A DNA stretch of 64,000 nucleotides from JANYJZ01 sp964523395. Lineage in GTDB: Bacteria > Bacteroidota > Ignavibacteria > UBA10030 > SZUA-254. Below, one piece after another: positions 9,721 to 19,213 of the stretch. How positions within the stretch are numbered: the stretch's first letter is position 1; each line of letters begins with the position of its first letter. The notes under the pieces are model-generated. The model was not told the origin of the DNA and did not search any database. It saw nothing but the letters and a program-made list of their open reading frames with translations. The DNA lies in the NCBI GenBank assembly GCA_964523395.1, contig CAZFXS010000010.1, forward strand, positions 1 through 64,000, read 5' to 3'. A program made the translations under genes and the position numbers.

Positions 9721-10791
9721 TCACGTGCGTTGACGGGATTTGTTCAACTCATTTTCCAGCAGGGTTATCCGTTCCTGTAGCTTTTGTATTTCAATCAGGA
9801 GGTCGGGCAGTTGACGCATTGCTGCCTTGACACGAAATTCCTTCTTGAGGTCATTTGCGGGATGACCGAAGAGGGCCTTGCCCGGCTTCTTCACAGATTT
9901 CGTCACACCTGCTTTCGCTGCAACGGAGGTTTTTGCAGCGATATCAATATGACCGATAAAACCAACCTGCCCGCCGACAATACATTGTTCGCCGAGTTTT
10001 GTACTTCCGGAAATACCCGACTGAGCGGCGATCACAGTATTTGAACCGACGACTACATTGTGCGCAATCTGGACAAGATTGTCAAGTTTTACGCCATCTT
10101 CAATTCTTGTTTCTCCAAGTGTGGCACGGTCAATAGTGCAATTCGCTCCTATTTCCACGTCATTCCCGATGGTCACTATGCCGCGCTGAGGAATTTTTTC
10201 GTATGACCCGTTTTCCTGCGGCGCAAATCCAAATCCGTCGCTCCCGATTACAGCTCCGGAATGGATAATGACCCGATCACCGATGTTACTTCCCTCGCGA
10301 ATTGATACTAACGGATATATCAATCCATTGCTTCCGACGGAAACATTATTACTGATAACTGTATGGTGAAGAATAGTAGTGCCTTTGCCAATTGTACTCT
10401 GCTCTCCGATGATAACATATGCGCCGATGGAGGCATCGGGGTGAACAGTCGCGTTTTGAGCAACGACAGCGGTTGGGTGAATCCCTTTAGGCTGAGGTGT
10501 CAGCGGAGGAGAAAATGTATCAAGTACGGAGAGGAACGCGCTGTACGGATTAACGACTTTAATGAAAGACAATGTTTGAGGTCGTTGTTCGATGTCGCGG
10601 GTATCAGTTTCTTTTGAAATGAGAACAGCGGAAGCGCGGGTTGTACTGAGATATTTCTTGTATTTCGGATTAGCGAGGAATGTAATATCACCGGGGCCCG
10701 CTTCCTCGATTTTCGCGGGCCCGGTAATCTCTGCATTTTCATTCCCCTCTATTTCTCCATGCACTAATCCGGCGATGTCGCGTAAGAGCAT
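9721..10791 (-). CDS. lpxD: UDP-3-O-acylglucosamine N-acyltransferase LpxD
   Basis: Third lipid A enzyme. The 356 residues show an N-terminal LpxD domain (1-100, with ITFLANPKYKKYL), a long hexapeptide beta-helix (about 105-290) with GSDGFGFAPQENGSYEKIPQ and the catalytic His region IAHNVVVG, and a C-terminal coiled helix. It starts 8 bases after the ompH stop and ends 8 bases before lpxC/fabZ. Confidence 0.96.
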   Translation of the reverse strand: MLLRDIAGLVHGEIEGNENAEITGPAKIEEAGPGDITFLANPKYKKYLSTTRASAVLISKETDTRDIEQRPQTLSFIKVVNPYSAFLSVLDTFSPPLTPQPKGIHPTAVVAQNATVHPDASIGAYVIIGEQSTIGKGTTILHHTVISNNVSVGSNGLIYPLVSIREGSNIGDRVIIHSGAVIGSDGFGFAPQENGSYEKIPQRGIVTIGNDVEIGANCTIDRATLGETRIEDGVKLDNLVQIAHNVVVGSNTVIAAQSGISGSTKLGEQCIVGGQVGFIGHIDIAAKTSVAAKAGVTKSVKKPGKALFGHPANDLKKEFRVKAAMRQLPDLLIEIQKLQERITLLENELNKSRQRT

Positions 10792-10798
10792 GCGGTGA

Positions 10799-11329
10799 TT
10801 ATTTGTTGAAAGTGGTAATCCGTTCGTAGACTTTCGGCGTGAGGTCGTATTTGTCGTTGGTGTACATCAACAGGATATCGCCGCTCTTATCCAGCACATA
10901 ATCATAATCTTCTTCTTTTGCAATGTCCTGGATGACCTTGAATATTTTGTTCTGAATCGGCTTCATCAGCTCATTTTGCTTGTTGAAGAGCTCACCGCTC
11001 TGCCCGAACTTTTTGGTCCGGTATTCGGCAATCCTTTTATCCAGATCCTGAAGTTCCTTTTCCGACTGGGCGCGCAGCTGATCAGTCATGATGAGTTTCT
11101 TTTTGTCGTATTCTTCGAATTTTTTCTGCCACTCATTCTGCATTTTCGCAAGCTCTTCCTGCCAGTCGGCAACAAGCTTGTCAATCTGATGCTGTGCGTC
11201 CTGTGCTTCGGGGAGCTTCTCCATGATAGATGCGGAATTGATCCATCCGATTTTTGCCTGCGCGTTCATCAGAGTTGGGGCAACAAAAATACCGACTGCG
11301 ATGACGAGTGAAAACGTGAAGTTTTTCAT
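10799..11329 (-). CDS. OmpH/Skp family periplasmic chaperone (second copy)
   Basis: I place the start at the ATG at 11329 (MKNFTFSLV), which has AGAGGA before it; the longer open frame adds residues upstream of a clean signal peptide that ends near NAQA. The mature protein begins KIGWINSASIMEKLPEAQDA and continues as a long charged coiled coil, the Skp fold that carries unfolded outer-membrane proteins through the periplasm. It is 176 residues and lies beside bamA, its partner in outer-membrane assembly. It is a tandem paralogue of the gene at 11355. Confidence 0.9.
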   Translation of the reverse strand: MKNFTFSLVIAVGIFVAPTLMNAQAKIGWINSASIMEKLPEAQDAQHQIDKLVADWQEELAKMQNEWQKKFEEYDKKKLIMTDQLRAQSEKELQDLDKRIAEYRTKKFGQSGELFNKQNELMKPIQNKIFKVIQDIAKEEDYDYVLDKSGDILLMYTNDKYDLTPKVYERITTFNK

Positions 11330-11354
11330 ATGCATCCTCTTATTAAAAACGAAA

Positions 11355-11903
11355 TTATTTAATATCACCCCGTTTTAACCGGTCGATAACGAGGTTTGTA
11401 TAGTCAAATTTTGAGTCGCCGTAGAGGAGAACCAAAATCTGATCGTTCCTGTCGAAAATAAACTGCAGTTTTTCTTCCTTGGCGACTCGTTCGATGACCC
11501 GGATGACCTTTTGTTTGATGGGTGTCAGCAGTGAATCGGTGGCAATGGCAAGATCGCCGTCATTGCCGAACCGTTGCTGGCGGAATTGAATGCCGCGCTG
11601 TTCAAGCGCTATAAGGTCTTCGCGCTGGCTTCTTTTTTCTGTCTCATTCAGCAGCGCTTCCTTTTTCTGAAATGCTTCGTACTTCGCCTGAAGTTCTTTG
11701 CTCATATTTTCCAGCTCCGACTGCCACTGCTTGCCCATCGCGTCAAGTTTTCTGTTCGCGTCAATTGCCTCAGGGTACTCCTGCAGGATTTTTGATGAAT
11801 TGACATATCCGATTTTCGGGGCTTGTGCCTGAGCGATAACAGAATCGGGAATTGACATGACGAAGAGTGTCGCGACTGCAAAAAGAATAATGATGTATTT
11901 CAC
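11355..11903 (-). CDS. OmpH/Skp family periplasmic chaperone (first copy)
   Basis: The likely start is GTG at 11903, with GAGG five bases before it; it opens a signal peptide VKYIIILFAVATLFVMSIPDSVIAQA. The longer frame reaching 12035 overlaps bamA coding sequence and is unlikely. The mature part begins APKIGYVNSSKILQEYPEAID and is a long coiled coil ending in a beta-rich LQFIFDRNDQILVLLYG segment, as in Skp. It is 182 residues, next to bamA, and shares its layout with the following gene, so the pair arose by duplication. Confidence 0.9.
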   Translation of the reverse strand: MKYIIILFAVATLFVMSIPDSVIAQAQAPKIGYVNSSKILQEYPEAIDANRKLDAMGKQWQSELENMSKELQAKYEAFQKKEALLNETEKRSQREDLIALEQRGIQFRQQRFGNDGDLAIATDSLLTPIKQKVIRVIERVAKEEKLQFIFDRNDQILVLLYGDSKFDYTNLVIDRLKRGDIK

Positions 11904-11949
11904 ATGAACCTCGATAGATTGTTGGAGATAATGAATAAAAATAAAATTA

Positions 11950-14331
11950 TTAAAAGCCTCTGCCAAACTGGAAATGAAACTTCCAGCCGTCCGATTTTCC
12001 ATCCCTCGGGAAAATATCATCAGCGCCGTAACCATAGTCGAATCCGATCAGTCCGAGAGGATTGATAAGGAGGCGCGCGCCGAAACCGTATGAGCGTTTT
12101 AGGTCCATAAGGTCGGCATGTTTGAAATCTGCAAAAACATTGCCGCCTTCCGCAAATGCAAGGATATAAATCGGTATCGGGTTTATTGCCAGTGCAAATC
12201 TCATTTCCATAGTATGTTTTGTTAAAACGTTGCCGCCGAGTTCTTGTCCGGCACTGTTCACCGGACCGATGCTTCGGTCTTCATAGCCTCTCAAAGGAGT
12301 TGTTGCGATATATCCGACGCCGGTTCCGCCCATGTAGAATTTTTCGTTGGGGGGAATGCGCGAGTCTGACTCAAAGCCGTTGATATATCCCAGCGTTGTT
12401 GAAGTGTAGAGAACAAGCCTGTTGGTTCCGAATAATGGCGTATACCAGTCTGCACTGAAAAGCCATTTGTGGTAATCCACGTTTCCCGGTAACAGCGGTC
12501 CGCCGGAAAGTTCTGTTGAAAAGGAAACCGCGGAACCATCGGAAGGAAAGATCGGGCTGTCTGTGCTGTTCCTTGAAAAGGTCTGTGTGATACTGTATTG
12601 AGTGGTTTTTCCTTCCTCAATGAAAGGGTTGCCGCCATTATCGATAACATTGATGTTCTGGAATCTGAATGTCCAGTCCGCGCGGAAATAATTGTCGGGC
12701 CAGTTCAACCGGCGGCCCACGCGTGTTGAAACTCCCGTCTGCCGCAAATCATATGTATAAATCTGACGCGTGTCGAAAAGGCTGACGCCGAGTGTTGTTG
12801 GTCGTCCGTAGAGCCAGGGTTCTGTGAAGTTCAGAGAGAAGGTTCTGAAACGAGATCCTTCTCCGAATTGCCATTCGAAATTAAATATCTGTCCTGCACC
12901 GCCGGAAAGCGGTTCCGCAATGGAAAAATTATTGATGGTGAATCCCAGAGCTCCGGTAACACCGAACGCCTGGCTGTATCCGACCGAAGCGTTGACATTG
13001 TCGCTCGATTTTTCCTCAACCTCAAAGGATAAATCGACAGTCTCGCCATCCTCGTTGATGCGGTAATCAGGGCGGAGGGCTTCGGGGTTAAAATAATTCA
13101 GTTGGGAAAGCTGGCGCAGGCTTCGGATAATCTGAGAACGGTTGAAAAAATCGCCCGGTCTGGTAAACAGTTCGCGGCGGATAACAAAGTCGGAAGTTTT
13201 GGTGTTTCCTTTAATATCCACTTTGCCGACACGGAATTGATTGCGCTCATACACGCGTATGATGATATCGAGGCTGTCGCTGCCGACACGTTTGATTTCA
13301 GGGTCGAGCGCGAATGTGAGGTAGCCGTTATCAAGGTAGAGGGAGGCGACATCGGTCTGATCCTGATTGCCGCGGAGATTCATTTCGAATTTTTCCTGAT
13401 TATAAATGTCTCCGGGAGCGCACAACAGCCGTTCATTCAGGATTTCCTGTTTATAGACAGTGTTACCCGACCAGGAGATGCTCCTGATTTTATACTGAGC
13501 GCCTTCGCGCACTGTCATCAGCATCGATATCTTTTTCTTGTCTTCACTGTAATACAATGAATCACCCGTTATTTCGGCATCGATGTAGCCGTTCTTCCTG
13601 TAAAAGGAAACAATCCGCTGCTTGTCTTTTTCGTATTTATCTTTGTTGAAATCGGGTGATGACCAGAAATGCCACCAGGTCTTTTCGTTAATGTCATCCA
13701 TCTCACCCTTGAGATCATCTTCGCTGAAAGCGGAATTCCCCGCGAAGCGGATCCGGTCGATGGTGACACTCGGGCCTTCATGAATGTCAAGCTCCAGTGT
13801 TACCAGGTTTTTTTTGGAGGAATCTTCTATGGTTGTTGTTGTCGTGACTTCAGCAAGAAGATGGTTTTCCTCCTCATACAGTTTCTTGACCCCGCGGACA
13901 ATCCTGTTAATGTCTTCCGGCGTGAGAATCTGTCCATCGACAACATTCACTTTTTTTCGGATGTCGTCTTCATCCACATCGTCGGCACCGTGAATTGTCA
14001 CTTGGCGCAGGCGTGGATATTCTTCTACTTTGATAAGCAAGTAGATGCCTTCCTGCACTTTATTGTCAATAAGGATCTGAACATCGGAAAAAATCCTTAG
14101 TGCCCAAAGTCGCTGAATTGCCTGCCGCACTTTATCGCCGGGAATGGAAATCTCTTCTCCAACCCGCAAACCGGTGTTGCTGATAATGGCTCCCTGGTCA
14201 GTGCCGGCGTCGAGGCTGGTTCCCTCAACGGAAATGCCGAGAATTTTGAAAGTTTCAGCAGCCTGTTGTTGTCCGCGGGCAGAGCCGACGATCAGAAGAA
14301 AAAAACAGAAGGAGAGGAGAAAACGATGCAA
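11950..14331 (-). CDS. bamA: Outer membrane protein assembly factor BamA
   Basis: A 793-residue Omp85 protein: signal peptide (residues 1-20), five POTRA repeats (about 25-430), then a 16-strand beta-barrel ending in Phe. The barrel holds GGTGVGYIATTPLRGYEDRS, where an RGY motif matches the conserved BamA loop-6 (V)RGF/Y element. It inserts beta-barrel proteins into the outer membrane. The start is TTG at 14331, one base after the uppS stop, so the two are likely coupled. It precedes both Skp paralogues. Confidence 0.96.
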   Translation of the reverse strand: MHRFLLSFCFFLLIVGSARGQQQAAETFKILGISVEGTSLDAGTDQGAIISNTGLRVGEEISIPGDKVRQAIQRLWALRIFSDVQILIDNKVQEGIYLLIKVEEYPRLRQVTIHGADDVDEDDIRKKVNVVDGQILTPEDINRIVRGVKKLYEEENHLLAEVTTTTTIEDSSKKNLVTLELDIHEGPSVTIDRIRFAGNSAFSEDDLKGEMDDINEKTWWHFWSSPDFNKDKYEKDKQRIVSFYRKNGYIDAEITGDSLYYSEDKKKISMLMTVREGAQYKIRSISWSGNTVYKQEILNERLLCAPGDIYNQEKFEMNLRGNQDQTDVASLYLDNGYLTFALDPEIKRVGSDSLDIIIRVYERNQFRVGKVDIKGNTKTSDFVIRRELFTRPGDFFNRSQIIRSLRQLSQLNYFNPEALRPDYRINEDGETVDLSFEVEEKSSDNVNASVGYSQAFGVTGALGFTINNFSIAEPLSGGAGQIFNFEWQFGEGSRFRTFSLNFTEPWLYGRPTTLGVSLFDTRQIYTYDLRQTGVSTRVGRRLNWPDNYFRADWTFRFQNINVIDNGGNPFIEEGKTTQYSITQTFSRNSTDSPIFPSDGSAVSFSTELSGGPLLPGNVDYHKWLFSADWYTPLFGTNRLVLYTSTTLGYINGFESDSRIPPNEKFYMGGTGVGYIATTPLRGYEDRSIGPVNSAGQELGGNVLTKHTMEMRFALAINPIPIYILAFAEGGNVFADFKHADLMDLKRSYGFGARLLINPLGLIGFDYGYGADDIFPRDGKSDGWKFHFQFGRGF

Positions 14332-14332
14332 G

Positions 14333-15175
14333 TTATTTTGATCCCGAAACGTTATTGAAAAATCTTTTTACGATGGTGGTTTTTCTTGATGTTTGCGGAA
14401 GCTGTTCGCTTACCATGCCGAACCGGCGTTCGCGCTTTTGGAAATCCTGGATTGCGTGATATAATTCCTTCCGGCGGAATTCCGGCCAGCAATCTTTGCT
14501 GATGTATATTTCAGAGTAGGCGAGTTGCCACAAAAGAAAATTACTGATGCGGAATTCTCCGCTGGTCCGTACAAGCAAATCGGGGTCAGGAACATTCCTC
14601 GTGGCAAGATACCGGGATATTGTCTGCTCATCCACGGTATCAGGGGTCAACCGGCCATCCTTAACGTCATTTGCCATCGCTTTGACCGCTGTCGTGATAT
14701 CCCATCTGCCGCTGTAACTTAATGCAAGGTACAAATTAAGTCCGGTGTTGAATTTTGTTTTTTCGATTGCATCGAACAATTCGTCCTGAACTTCCTGTGG
14801 CAGTGTGGAGATATCGCCGATGGTATTGACTTTAACATTGTTCTCATGGAGCTTATCTGTCTCGTCGCGTAATGCCCTCATCAGGAGCCGCATGAGCATT
14901 GATACTTCTTCCTGAGGCCGTTTCCAGTTTTCAGTCGAGAACGCATACAGCGTGAGGAATTTTACACCGAGCTGGCCGCATGCTTCTACGGTATCCCTGA
15001 CAGATTCAACTCCCTCATTATGACCCGCAATACGTGGGAACCCTCTTTTTTTTGCCCACCGGCCATTGCCATCCATAATAATGGCGATATGCTCGGGAAT
15101 CGGACCGCTCTTTTGTAACTCTTCCTGGAGTTTTTTATCGTTGCCGGTAGCGTGGCGGACGCCGCGGGTCTTCAC
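14333..15175 (-). CDS. uppS: Isoprenyl transferase / undecaprenyl diphosphate synthase UppS
   Basis: It condenses isopentenyl units into the lipid carrier for peptidoglycan and other wall polymers. Motifs are IIMDGNGRWAKKRG (catalytic Asp35 with the start chosen here), RIAGHNEGVESVR, TLYAFSTENWKRP and the C-terminal SGEFRISNFLLWQLAYSEIY. The open frame reaches 15268 by a TTG, but a convincing promoter (15223-15253) lies inside that extension, so I choose GTG at 15175, giving 280 residues. It is the first gene of the envelope operon. Confidence 0.93.
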   Translation of the reverse strand: MKTRGVRHATGNDKKLQEELQKSGPIPEHIAIIMDGNGRWAKKRGFPRIAGHNEGVESVRDTVEACGQLGVKFLTLYAFSTENWKRPQEEVSMLMRLLMRALRDETDKLHENNVKVNTIGDISTLPQEVQDELFDAIEKTKFNTGLNLYLALSYSGRWDITTAVKAMANDVKDGRLTPDTVDEQTISRYLATRNVPDPDLLVRTSGEFRISNFLLWQLAYSEIYISKDCWPEFRRKELYHAIQDFQKRERRFGMVSEQLPQTSRKTTIVKRFFNNVSGSK

Positions 15176-15222
15176 GTTTGGAGATTCTTTTGAATTCAAG
15201 AGAAATGATGCAATTTTGTTAT

Positions 15223-15253
15223 AAAAGGTAACGCATTTTGCGTAGAAAGTCAA
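15223..15253 (-). promoter_or_regulatory. Promoter of the uppS-bamA-lpx operon
   Basis: Read on the minus strand: TTGACT (15253-15248), 17-base spacer, TACCTTTT (15230-15223). Transcription would start near 15216, about 40 bases before the GTG at 15175. Confidence 0.6.
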
Positions 15254-15331
15254 GGTTTTGCATTGCAATCAAAAGCTCTTACGTTATTTGATTTGAAGAA
15301 GTTCCGGCGATTTCCTCTTCTGGAAAGTTGG

Positions 15332-15362
15332 TTGATTTTCCAAACGAAAAGAGATATATTGC
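15332..15362 (+). promoter_or_regulatory. Promoter of the ybaB-recR operon
   Basis: TTGATT at 15332-15337, 17-base spacer, TATATTGC at 15355-15362. It leaves a leader of about 70 bases before the ybaB ATG and runs divergently from the uppS promoter. Confidence 0.6.
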
Positions 15363-15438
15363 ATTCGGTTAAAATGCTCTTCAATGTTACTCGATGTAAA
15401 CAAACTCCTTTTAATTAATTTTTAATCATGAGGATTGT

Positions 15439-15780
15439 ATGAAAATGGGAATGCCGAATATGCAAGGCATGATGAAACAGGTGCAGAAAATGCAGGAAAA
15501 GATGGCGCAGGTGCAGGCTGAACTTGAGCAGAAGACAGTGGTCGCGGAAACAGGAGGAGGTATGGTGAAAGTGACTGCGAGCGGAAAACAGCAAATCCTC
15601 AAAATTCAAATTGAAAAGGAAGTCATTAACCCTCAGGATAGCGAGATGCTTGAAGACCTTGTTGTGGCAGCGGTCAATAAAGCGCTCGAAGAATCCCAGA
15701 AAATGGCGCAGGAAGAAATGAGCAAGGCGACAGCCGGTATGATTCCGAATATTCCGGGATTGAACCTCCCTGGTTTTTGA
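15439..15780 (+). CDS. ybaB: YbaB/EbfC family nucleoid-associated protein
   Basis: A 113-residue protein with a Met/Gln-rich N-terminal helix (residues 3-30, [20 protein letters not shown]), a central [16 protein letters not shown] beta segment and a long C-terminal helix. This is the standard YbaB dimer fold, which binds DNA as tweezers. ATGAGGA stands seven bases before the ATG. It is followed directly by recR, the usual partner in bacteria. Confidence 0.94.
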   Translation: MKMGMPNMQGMMKQVQKMQEKMAQVQAELEQKTVVAETGGGMVKVTASGKQQILKIQIEKEVINPQDSEMLEDLVVAAVNKALEESQKMAQEEMSKATAGMIPNIPGLNLPGF

Positions 15781-15804
15781 TCATTGACAGCGTACGAAGC
15801 GTAC

Positions 15805-16401
15805 ATGCTATACACATCGGATTCATTAAATCAGCTCATCGAAGAATTTGCCCAGCTTCCCGGTATCGGCAGGAAATCGGCGCAACGGCTGGCGTTGTAT
15901 ATCCTGAAACTCCCGAAAGAAGAAGTTCTCACAATGGCACAAGCGCTTGTTAATGTGAAAGAGAGAATTCGCTATTGTTCTTCATGCTGGAATTTTACCG
16001 AAAAAGATCCATGCAACATCTGCGCAAATGCTAAGAGGGATACACATACAATCTGTGTCGTTGAAGAACCTAACGATGTTATCGCAATTGAAAAGACTAA
16101 TGAATTCCGCGGGCTGTATCATGTGCTTGGCGGTTCGCTCGCTCCGCTTGAAGGCATTGGCCCTGAAGATTTAAAAGTAAAAGAACTCCTCGTCAGAATT
16201 ACGCCAAACGTCAAAGAGGTCATTCTCGCCCTCAATCCGAATATTGAAGGAGAAGCAACCACCATTTACCTTACCCGGCTGCTGAAACCGCTTGGCGTGG
16301 AAGTCACAAGGCTTGCGCGCGGCATTCCTATCGGCAGTGATCTCGAGTTTGCGGATGAAGCGACACTCTCGCGCGCGCTCGAGGGCAGAGTTGCAGTGTG
16401 A
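15805..16401 (+). CDS. recR: Recombination mediator RecR
   Basis: RecR helps RecO and RecF load RecA at gaps. Starting at ATG 15805 gives 198 residues, the normal length; the TTG at 15784 adds seven unlikely residues. The helix-hairpin-helix is [17 protein letters not shown], the zinc finger is [16 protein letters not shown], and the Toprim domain starts [14 protein letters not shown] and includes [16 protein letters not shown]. It is 24 bases from ybaB and its stop overlaps the next gene. Confidence 0.95.
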   Translation: MLYTSDSLNQLIEEFAQLPGIGRKSAQRLALYILKLPKEEVLTMAQALVNVKERIRYCSSCWNFTEKDPCNICANAKRDTHTICVVEEPNDVIAIEKTNEFRGLYHVLGGSLAPLEGIGPEDLKVKELLVRITPNVKEVILALNPNIEGEATTIYLTRLLKPLGVEVTRLARGIPIGSDLEFADEATLSRALEGRVAV

Positions 16402-16967
16402 AGGTGAGAGGAATATTTATTGCAGTTGCGGCGATGGCGTTCCTTGTTTCTTCCTGTGACATCTTTCAAACCCGTGACCCCGAACCTCCGTCGCAATCTA
16501 CTTCGTCGTTTGAACCTCCGGTGACACCTGAAATCGTTCTCCAGAACCTGCAGGGAGCAATCAGGGAAAATAATGTGGACAATTACCTTCGCTGTTTTGT
16601 TGATACTTCGTTTATGCCCTATGAGTTTTTCCCTTCTCAGGATGTCAGCGCGAATTTCGGTATCTGGACGCTTGAAGATGAACGGAGATACTTCAGAAGT
16701 ATTGGAGTAAATATTGATGGTACCCCGCTGCTTACCATCTCGCTCCAGAATACGACATTTTATGCCGATTCTACGTACACAATGAATTATTCACTGTTCT
16801 TTCCGCATAAAGATGTCGGAGCTCCAAAATTTGTCAAAGGAAATATGCAGCTTCATCTTGTGATCGATGTGCAGGGAAGATGGGCAATCAACCAATGGAA
16901 AGATAATAAGCTTTCCGGCGTTTCTGATTCCACGTGGAGCTATGTTAAATTTTGGTTTAATAAATAA
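16398..16967 (+). CDS. Predicted lipoprotein of unknown function
   Basis: A 189-residue protein with a lipoprotein signal peptide: [19 protein letters not shown], with VSSC as lipobox and acylation expected at Cys20. The mature part begins with a Pro/Ser linker and then shows a helix-then-sheet pattern ([20 protein letters not shown]) that resembles NTF2-like domains. The GTG start overlaps the recR stop by 4 bases. A second lipoprotein of similar plan follows, so the two may be paralogues. Function unknown. Confidence 0.7.
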   Translation: MKVRGIFIAVAAMAFLVSSCDIFQTRDPEPPSQSTSSFEPPVTPEIVLQNLQGAIRENNVDNYLRCFVDTSFMPYEFFPSQDVSANFGIWTLEDERRYFRSIGVNIDGTPLLTISLQNTTFYADSTYTMNYSLFFPHKDVGAPKFVKGNMQLHLVIDVQGRWAINQWKDNKLSGVSDSTWSYVKFWFNK

Positions 16968-16976
16968 GAGTGCATC

Positions 16977-17483
16977 GTGCGCTTATTGTTATATGGTATG
17001 ATGTGTTGTATTGCTTGTTTAGGGTGGAGTTGTCTGAATCCTTTTGCTCCTAAACTTGACACCGAACTCGCATCGGAAGTGTGTTCTGATCTTACAAAAA
17101 CCGATGACCTGTTTTGTGTTTTCCGTAATGCGTATACGTTTAAGGATACGACATTGTACGGATCGATTCTTGCTCCTGACTTCTCGTTCATTTATACTGA
17201 TTACGACCATGGTGTCGATGTCACCTGGGGGAGGACGGATGAAATGCGTTCGACCAACGGACTATTTCAAAGTGTGCAGTCGCTTCTTCTTACCTGGAAT
17301 AATGAGCTGTCATCTGAAGGAAATGATACCGCGCGTACTATTATTCGGGGATTTAATCTGACGGTCACATTCAATCCCAGCGACATTACACGTGTTGACG
17401 GATATGCAAACATAAAATTTGTCCGCCCGACAATCAGCGATCCCTGGAAAATAGTGCGGTGGAGAGATGAGTCGAACTATTAG
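16977..17483 (+). CDS. Predicted lipoprotein of unknown function
   Basis: 168 residues with a short signal peptide and lipobox near LGWSC, so acylation is expected at Cys19. The mature protein again has an NTF2-like look (LTKTDDLFCVFRNAYTFKD, then FSFIYTDYDHGVDVTWG). The GTG start is 10 bases after the previous lipoprotein, and the 3' end overlaps pheA by 17 bases. The NTF2-like assignment is inference from the pattern only. Confidence 0.65.
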   Translation: MRLLLYGMMCCIACLGWSCLNPFAPKLDTELASEVCSDLTKTDDLFCVFRNAYTFKDTTLYGSILAPDFSFIYTDYDHGVDVTWGRTDEMRSTNGLFQSVQSLLLTWNNELSSEGNDTARTIIRGFNLTVTFNPSDITRVDGYANIKFVRPTISDPWKIVRWRDESNY

Positions 17484-18330
17484 GCGCGGAAAACAGGCAG
17501 TGGCATTTCAGGGGGAACATGGCGCATTCAGTGAAGACGCGGCAAAGCATTTCTTCGGTGGTGGACTAAATACCATTCCCAGTCCTTCGTTTGAAGATGT
17601 GTTTAAACATGTTCAAAACGGCAAGACCCGGTTTGGCATAATTCCGATTGAGAATACGCTCGTCGGAAGTATCCATCAAAATTATGATCTGCTCAATTCG
17701 TTCAATCTTTTTATCGTAGGTGAAATTAAACTGCGTGTTGTTCACGCGTTGCTTGCATGCCATGGTGTGCGGTTGCGTGATGTTCGCATGGTATATTCTC
17801 ATCCACAGGCGCTGGGCCAGTGCGAGATATTTTTGCGGAAATTGAAACATGCCCAGGCTGTTGCTGTATACGATACTGCCGGTGCCGCAAAAATGGTGAA
17901 GGAACAATCCCGGAATGATATCGCTGCAATAGCAGGCGCAAGTGCTGCGCGATTCTACAAACTTCAGGTCCTGAAAAAAGGGATTGAAAATAATCACCAA
18001 AACTTTACCCGTTTTCTTATCTTGGCTAAACAAAAAATAACACCGCAACGCAGAGCTAAAACTTCCATTCTTGTTTCACTAAAGAACGAAGCTGGTGCGT
18101 TGTTTCGTGCCCTCAGTGTATTTGCGCTGCGGGATATCGATCTGTATAAAATTGAATCACGTCCGCTGGTGGGAACACCGTGGGAATATTTGTTCTACAT
18201 CGATTTTGAAGGAACTATGAGTGATCTGAAATCTCTTCAGGCTGTCCGTCATTTGCGCGAAACTTCGTTGCGCGTAAAAATTCTTGGTTCGTATACGCAC
18301 GGCAAAACCGTAGGAGCGAAAACGTCATGA
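17467..18330 (+). CDS. pheA: Prephenate dehydratase PheA
   Basis: It makes phenylpyruvate from prephenate in phenylalanine synthesis. Residues 10-190 are the two-lobed dehydratase (VAFQGEHGAFSEDAA, then IPIENTLVGSIHQNYDLL, and NFTRFLIL with the TRF motif). Residues about 198-280 are the ACT regulatory domain with the phenylalanine-sensing ESRP motif (KIESRPLVGTPWEYLFYIDF). It has no chorismate mutase domain, so it is the monofunctional form. It overlaps the lipoprotein before it and ftsX after it. Confidence 0.95.
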   Translation: MSRTIRRGKQAVAFQGEHGAFSEDAAKHFFGGGLNTIPSPSFEDVFKHVQNGKTRFGIIPIENTLVGSIHQNYDLLNSFNLFIVGEIKLRVVHALLACHGVRLRDVRMVYSHPQALGQCEIFLRKLKHAQAVAVYDTAGAAKMVKEQSRNDIAAIAGASAARFYKLQVLKKGIENNHQNFTRFLILAKQKITPQRRAKTSILVSLKNEAGALFRALSVFALRDIDLYKIESRPLVGTPWEYLFYIDFEGTMSDLKSLQAVRHLRETSLRVKILGSYTHGKTVGAKTS

Positions 18331-19205
18331 ATGCCATGTACGCTCTGAGAGAAAGCCTTTCCGGGTTTAACCGCACGAAGATAGCAACACTTGGTTCGAT
18401 TACGACAATAATGATCTCGTTGATGTTTCTTGGATTTTTTTATGTCATTACAAGTAACATGTCGAGGCTTGTGGGTGATATTCAGGAGAAGGTGGAGATG
18501 GAGGCATTCCTTGAGGATCCGTTATCTCCTCAAAGTATCAGTGAAATAGAACGTCAGATCCTTGCCGTGGAAGGGGTGGAACGCGTTCGTTTTATTTCGA
18601 AAGACGAAGCGGCATCAATTTTTAAAAACGAATTTGGAGAAGATGTTAATGCCGTGCTCGATTATAACCCGCTCCCCGCTTCGTTTAAGATTTATTTGAA
18701 AAAGGAATATCTTGTTCCCGCCAAGGCGGAGCAAATTCATCAGAAGGTAATGGAGATTAAGGGAGTAGAGAGCGATGTATTTCGCCGCGATATGCTTAGG
18801 TTTATTGAGGAAAAATCTAAAACCTTGTCCGTCGTAGGTCTGGGGTTAGGTATTCTGATTGCAATTTCTGCTATCTTCCTGGTTTCAAACACCATACGCA
18901 TGGCAATCGATGCGAAACGAAAAGCGGTACAGACGATGAAGCTGGTTGGTGCGTCACGGTGGTTTATCCGGGCTCCGTTTATTCTGGAAGGAATAATCCA
19001 GGGAATTTTGGGCGGATTGCTTGCCGCACTCCTCATGTACTATCTCCTCACGTTCGCGGCAGGTACCATCTCAAGCGATCTTGCGGAATTTCTCCGCATC
19101 GATTTTTCATTTTACGGTCTGATTGTCCTGAATGGGTTCCTTCTCGGATTATTGGGAAGTTTACTGTCGGTTCGAAGGTTTATTGGAGAGACAGTTGCGG
19201 GATAA
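18327..19205 (+). CDS. ftsX: Cell division ABC transporter permease FtsX
   Basis: 292 residues with the FtsX plan: a first membrane helix (about 20-45), an extracytoplasmic domain (about 50-165) and three more membrane helices in the C-terminal FtsX-type permease unit (NTIRMAIDAKRKAVQTMKLV lies between). FtsEX couples ATP hydrolysis to activation of cell-wall hydrolases at the septum. The ATP-binding partner FtsE is not beside it. The ATG overlaps the pheA stop by 4 bases. Confidence 0.92.
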   Translation: MNAMYALRESLSGFNRTKIATLGSITTIMISLMFLGFFYVITSNMSRLVGDIQEKVEMEAFLEDPLSPQSISEIERQILAVEGVERVRFISKDEAASIFKNEFGEDVNAVLDYNPLPASFKIYLKKEYLVPAKAEQIHQKVMEIKGVESDVFRRDMLRFIEEKSKTLSVVGLGLGILIAISAIFLVSNTIRMAIDAKRKAVQTMKLVGASRWFIRAPFILEGIIQGILGGLLAALLMYYLLTFAAGTISSDLAEFLRIDFSFYGLIVLNGFLLGLLGSLLSVRRFIGETVAG

Positions 19206-19213
19206 CAGAGGCA

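Noticed and set aside
11904..12035. N-terminal extension of the first OmpH gene
   Set aside because: It overlaps bamA coding sequence and precedes a clean signal peptide with its own ribosome site.
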